A program made the position numbers and the translations under genes. Below are positions 60,418 to 64,000 of a stretch of DNA of 64,000 nt, piece after piece. The stretch comes from Phocoena phocoena. Its lineage: Eukaryota; Chordata; Mammalia; Artiodactyla; Phocoenidae. The DNA lies in assembly GCF_963924675.1 (NCBI RefSeq), contig NC_089224.1:69487464-69551463 (forward strand), in the 5' to 3' direction. The notes beneath the pieces were generated by a model. The model worked only from the letters and a program-made list of their open reading frames with translations. It made no database searches and was not told the DNA's origin. Within the stretch, counting starts at the first letter, position 1. Every line of letters begins with the position of its first letter.

Positions 60418-61126
60418 TTTTTTTTAACGTTTTTATTTGAGTATAATTGCTTTACAATGGTGTGTTAGTTTCTCCTTTATAACAAAGTGAATCAGTTATA
60501 CATATATCCCCATATCTCTTCCCTCTTGTGTCTCCCTCCTTTCCACCCTTCTAGCTGGTCACAAAGCACCTAGATGATCTCCCTGTGCTATGAGACTGCT
60601 TCCCACTAGCTATCTGTTTTACATTTGGTAGTGTTTATATGTCCATATATACACTACCACTCTCTCACTTTTTCCCAGCTTACCCTTCCCTCTCCCCACG
60701 TCCTCAAGTCCATTCTCTAGTAGGTCTGCGTCTTTATTCCCATCTTGCGCCTGGGTTCTTCATGACCATTTTTTTTTTTTAGATTCCATATATATGTGTT
60801 AGCATACGGTATTTGTTTTTCTCTTTCTGACTTACTTCACCCTATATGACAGACTCTAGGTCCATCCACCTCACTACCAATAATTTCGTTTCTTTTTATG
60901 GCTGAGTAATATTCCATTCTATATATGTGCCACATCTTCTTTATCCATTCATCTGTTGATGGACACTTAGGTTGCTTCCATGTCTTGGCTATTGTAAATA
61001 GGGCTGCAATGAACATTGTGGTACATGACTCTTTTTGATTTATGGTTTTCTCAGGGTATATGCCCAGTAGTGGGATTGCTGGGTTGTATGGTAGTTCTAT
61101 TTTTAGTTTTCTAAGGAACCTCCATA
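60418..61126 (-). mobile_element. L1 3' end, 5'-truncated, cetartiodactyl type
   Basis: Minus-strand copy: the T run at 60418-60425 is its A tail, followed by the reversed 3' UTR (CCTCTTGTGTCTCCCTCC) and ORF2 end. The minus frame at 60837-61148 gives 103 residues containing the typical L1 words NPAIPLLGIYP, FTIAKTWKQPKCP and MEYYSAIKRNE, so it is only mildly decayed. No matching target duplication was found: the left flank is old L1 and the right flank is retroviral. Confidence 0.88.
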
Positions 61127-62011
61127 CTGATATGATACTCCGTATCATCTAAAGGGTGAAGTCAGACAGTGGTAGTTTGCCCGTATCTGGCTTGGCTTTC
61201 TCTGACTAAGATGTGAGTTAGTTGATACAAATCAGAGAAGTCTGGATCATAAGTTTGTATCATAAGGTTAAATTCTTCTGCAAAGTGGAGGGGTACCTAG
61301 TGACCTTGGGAAATTCCTTAGCTATGGCCCATAATTCTGCAGGGGACCAAGGCCCATAGTTTACCAGTTAGCGAGTGCCATCAGGGTCCAAATTAGTGGC
61401 AAAAGGAAAGATTTTTTTTTTTGCAAGAGAGCTAGTAGGTGGGGGTAAGGATTCTGGAGGAGAAATAGGAGAATCAGAACAGAATAACAGCTCAGCAAAT
61501 TCTGGGTAAGCAGGAGGTAAAGGAAAAGAAGGAGAGAAAAAGGCTTCTTGAGCCTTTTCTGGAGTATTTAGATGACAGCATAAATTCTTATTTGCAGCAG
61601 TGTGCTTCGAAACAGTATCCTGAAGTGAAGAAATTTTAGATTTGCAAAACCTTTGGGTTTCATGAGCTCAGTGGGAGGCTTCAGTGTACCAACTGAAATA
61701 TGCTTCTCACTCTATTTGCATTGTTTTAGACCCTTTAGCTTCTAATTGTGTGAGCAAAAGAATCAATTTTGGAATTTCAAAAGTTCCTCACTGGCCAGGT
61801 CAATTTTATGTCATCTCTGGTATACCATTGCCATTTACCTAGGTAAGCGCAAGAGACAGCCCCATACTTCTTGTGCATGTATCTAGCAGGGGCCCCTGAC
61901 AGGGTAGAATACTCCCTCACAACAGTCTTAGACTGTGAATGTCCTATTATAGTGCCCTTTACCAAAAGGAAGCAAGCCCTGAAGCAATCAGTCGAACAAA
62001 AGACATCCAGA

Positions 62012-62221
62012 GGGCCTCCCTGGTGGCGCAGTGGTTGAGAGTCCGCCTGCCGATGCAGGGGACACGGGCTCGTGCCCCGGTCTGGGAAGATCCCACATGC
62101 CAAAGAGCGGCTTGGCCCGTGAGCCATGGCCGCTGAGCCTGCACGTCCGGAGTCTGTGCTCCGCAACGGGAGAGGCCATAACAGTGAGAGGCCCGCGTAC
62201 CGCAAAAAAAAAAAAAAAAAA
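62012..62221 (+). mobile_element. CHR-type SINE, short form, inside the ERV
   Basis: A complete plus-strand copy ending in an A run of about 22 bases. Perfect 14-bp duplication AAAAGACATCCAGA at 61998-62011 and 62222-62235. The long unbroken A tail and perfect duplication suggest it is one of the youngest copies in the window. Frames across it are shadows. Confidence 0.96.
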
Positions 62222-62394
62222 AAAAGACATCCAGAATAAAGGTCTGAACCTCACACGAGGAGGAAGTTTTGGGACCAAGAGGACTTACCTCCCAGACCTG
62301 GAGCCACTAGGGAGGTGACAAAGCACAAGGAGTTTACATACGTATCTTGTTTGAATCCACTGTGGTTTCAGACATGGGTAGAAGCCAGCTTTGG

Positions 62395-62412
62395 ATTCCA
62401 CTTCTGACACCA
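62395..62412 (-). promoter_or_regulatory. Retroviral primer-binding site, tRNA-Leu type
   Basis: The 18 bases match the reverse complement of the 3' end of tRNA-Leu(CAG) including CCA, with one mismatch near the inner end. They lie four bases from the LTR edge, as expected for the priming site of minus-strand DNA synthesis. Confidence 0.7.
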
Positions 62413-62416
62413 AAAA

Positions 62417-62872
62417 TGTTAACCGAAAAGGGCCGCAAATGGTAAAGAGGCAAAAAAGCAGTTTATTTGGGGTCTTAGAATTGCAATTTAGGGACCACAG
62501 ATTCTGGAGGAACTCAGAATACTGTCCAACTGGTGGAAAATGGACAGTGGATTTTATAGGAAAAAGGGGAAGTTAATGCAAACTTACACAAGTTGTTTAC
62601 CAAGAATTTGGATTGGAGGGTAAAACTGTTTTATGTATACAATTGGATTACGGCAAGCATCACATTCATTACTAGGAAAAAGTATGTTTTCTTTAGTGCA
62701 GAAAAATCCAGTTCTCAACATTATCCTTTCCTTTTAGCAACTCAGTAACTATTTAGCAGTTTTAATTTAGAATGTTCAGTAAAAATCCAGCAAGGGCAGC
62801 AAACATGGAGATTCTCAGGTCACATCTCAGCCATTCTTGACACAGTTCTTTTCACAATATCAATACATAACA
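62417..62872 (-). mobile_element. 5' LTR of the endogenous retrovirus
   Basis: On the minus strand the element begins TGTTATG and ends GGTTAACA, a TG...CA unit of 456 bp. It contains a TATA-like CCTATAAAATCC (about 62545-62556 on the plus strand) and, downstream, a CAAATAAACTGC polyadenylation signal (about 62460). These positions are in the correct order for a promoter and polyadenylation signal. The far edge at 62873 abuts a TCTA microsatellite. No second LTR is present in the window, so age cannot be estimated from LTR divergence. Confidence 0.75.
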
Positions 62873-63396
62873 TCCATCTACCTTACCTATCATATCTATC
62901 TATCTATCTATCTATCTATCATCTATTGAGGGAGAGACAGAAAGAGAGATTGAGAGAGAGAGAGAGACAGACAGAGAAGAGAATTTACTATAAGGAATTG
63001 GTTCATGCAATTATGGAGGCTGAAAAGTCCCAAGATCTGCAGTTGGCAAGCAGGAGACCCAAGAGAGCCCATGGTATTATTCCAGTTCAAATCTGAAGAC
63101 CTGAGAACCAGGAAAGCTGATGGTGAAATTCCATTGTCAGTCTGAATCTGAAGACAAGGAAGGACTGATGTCCAAGCTCAGATAGACAGAGAGAAAGAAT
63201 TCTTTCTTACTCAGGCTTTTATTCTATTCAGGCCTTCTATGGATTGGATAAGGATTACCCACATTGAGGAGGACAATCTACCAATTAAAAGAATAATCTC
63301 ACCCAGAAACACTGTAACTCTATCCAGAATAATGTTTTATCAAATATCTGGATACCTTGTGGCCCAGTAAATTGACACATAAAATTAACCATCACT
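62873..63396 (-). repeat. Old interspersed repeat with TCTA microsatellite (same family as 20209-20654)
   Basis: Reading from the right, it starts with the reversed TTAATTTTATGTGTCAATTTACTG word and finishes in (TCTA)n at 62892-62927 with a GAGAGA tract beside it. It is a longer version than the copy at 20209, keeping the GGAATTGGTTCATGCAATTATGG part. Its left end is cut by the ERV LTR. Confidence 0.65.
62892..62985. repeat. (TCTA)n and (GA)n microsatellite
   Basis: A run of TCTATC units is followed by GAGAGA/GACAGA units to about 62985. It lies at the edge of the LTR. Confidence 0.85.
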
Positions 63397-63850
63397 AATA
63401 CTTTAGCATATTACAAAGGGAAACTATAAATTAAGTGTTCTTAGTCAAACAACAAAGGTGCTTCTATAAGAAATGTAGAAATACACAAGAAATCCTAGAA
63501 ATATAGTTTAATATTCTCCTTTTACCAATTAACAACCTGATGTATAGGGAGTATGGTTGACTTTCCCATGGTGACAAACATTAGCAAGAGCTAAAATATA
63601 GACTTTCTTAAACTAAGTATGTGAACTAAGTTAATCTATAAACACTAACTACACCTTCCAGAATTCACACTAAATGCAATCATAAAAAATTTCTTAGAGT
63701 AAAAACAATACAAAACAAAACCTTGAAATGGAGAGAGATTATTTATAAAGGAGTGTTTTAAGTAAAAATTGAGTGGCATGGGAGAATTACAGCATAAAAT
63801 ATCTAGTGTCAGTCTTAGTTCAAATTCCAACTATATACATTACTTTTACT
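63397..63850. other. Single-copy noncoding stretch
   Basis: No gene and no recognisable repeat. Confidence 0.5.
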
Positions 63851-64000
63851 TGTTTTCATTCATTGAGGTAAAATTTACATACAGTAAAATTCACCCTTTT
63901 AGGAGTACAATTCTATGATTTTTGGCAAACTTATTCAGTCATGTGATCTCCACCACAGCCAAGATATAACAAAAAGGTGGTTGCCAGAGGCGAAGGAGGT
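63851..64000 (-). mobile_element. L1M fragment at window end
   Basis: TTGAGGTAAAATTTACATACAG, TTCACCCTTTTAGGAGTACA and ATGTGATCTCCACCACAGCC are old L1 sequence in reverse orientation. The final 30 bases (GGTGGTTGCCAGAGGCG) are L1 3' sequence in the plus orientation, a different piece that continues beyond the window. Confidence 0.65.

Larger units (their letters stand above)
61141..62416 (-). pseudogene. Endogenous retrovirus internal fragment: primer site, leader, gag remnant
   Basis: Read on the minus strand from the LTR at 62417, a primer-binding site complementary to the 3' end of tRNA-Leu (CAG) lies at 62395-62412. A leader follows with a perfect consensus splice donor (reverse complement of ACTTACCTC at about 62283-62291). 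Further on is gag-like matrix and capsid coding debris down to about 61141. Capsid-like words are visible in two different frames around 61200-61400, so the reading frame is broken by shifts and stops. A SINE interrupts the fragment at 62012-62221. Pol, env and the 3' LTR are absent. It is a defective fossil. Confidence 0.65.

Noticed and set aside
60837..61148. 103-codon minus frame with clear protein-like sequence
   Set aside because: It is a genuine L1 ORF2 C-terminal remnant, but truncated at its start by the element's 5' truncation, so it is annotated as part of the L1 rather than as a gene.
61777..62205. 142-codon minus-strand open frame
   Set aside because: It is SINE sequence read in antisense followed by retroviral gag debris; the join is created by the SINE insertion, so it is not a gene.

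Overview
The window is vertebrate nuclear DNA, almost certainly from a cetacean. The main evidence is at least eleven copies of the tRNA-derived CHR-type SINE that opens with the cetartiodactyl head GGGCTTCCCTGGTGG. Most are the roughly 200-bp short form typical of whale and dolphin genomes. Around them are L1 tails of the cetartiodactyl type and older pan-mammalian repeats (MIR, L2, MER5A, MER20, L1M). Overall base composition is AT-rich, and the only GC- and CpG-rich islands are the SINE bodies. The short-form predominance points to a toothed whale; that last step is inference from memory of SINE subfamilies.

I find no convincing host protein-coding gene, no RNA gene and no bacterial-style operon. 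Every long open frame I examined lies in repeats or is short and uninterpretable. The window reads as intergenic or deep intronic DNA. Two short stretches in the first 5 kb (2125-2218 and 4422-4536) have good splice-site context and one open frame each, and are listed as low-confidence candidate exons.

Layout: 1-8184 is mostly single-copy sequence. 8185-8920 is a 5'-truncated L1 tail. 8921-16080 is single-copy with an intact long-form SINE at 12461-12795. 16080-23604 is repeat-rich: an L1M in minus orientation split by a SINE, an old 446-bp repeat with a TCTA microsatellite, a minus SINE at 21361, and a MER5A split by a SINE. 23605-31300 is mostly single-copy with a MIR and a MER20. 31303-31758 is a clean solo LTR with a 4-bp target duplication. 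34022-35850 holds a deleted SINE, an old unassigned repeat and a 91-bp L1 tail. 37612-41140 is a large old L1 carrying a nested L1 with an apparent 3' transduction and a nested SINE. 41520-42157 is an inverted SINE pair. 46080-48132 is L1 debris with two SINEs and a TA/CA microsatellite. 50283-54385 is an L1 that keeps both ends but lacks the middle of ORF2. 55878-56222 is a DNA-transposon fossil. 60075-63396 is a compound locus of two L1 pieces, a minus-strand endogenous retrovirus fragment (5' LTR, tRNA-Leu primer site, gag remnants) with a SINE inside it, and an old repeat. The last 130 bases are L1 debris.

No new biological system is visible. The most informative items concern retrotransposon history: the L1 3' transduction, the SINE copy intermediate between long and short subfamilies, the L1 with a missing RT domain, the ERV fragment abutting L1 without target duplication, and a near-perfect 58-bp tandem duplication at 44959-45074.
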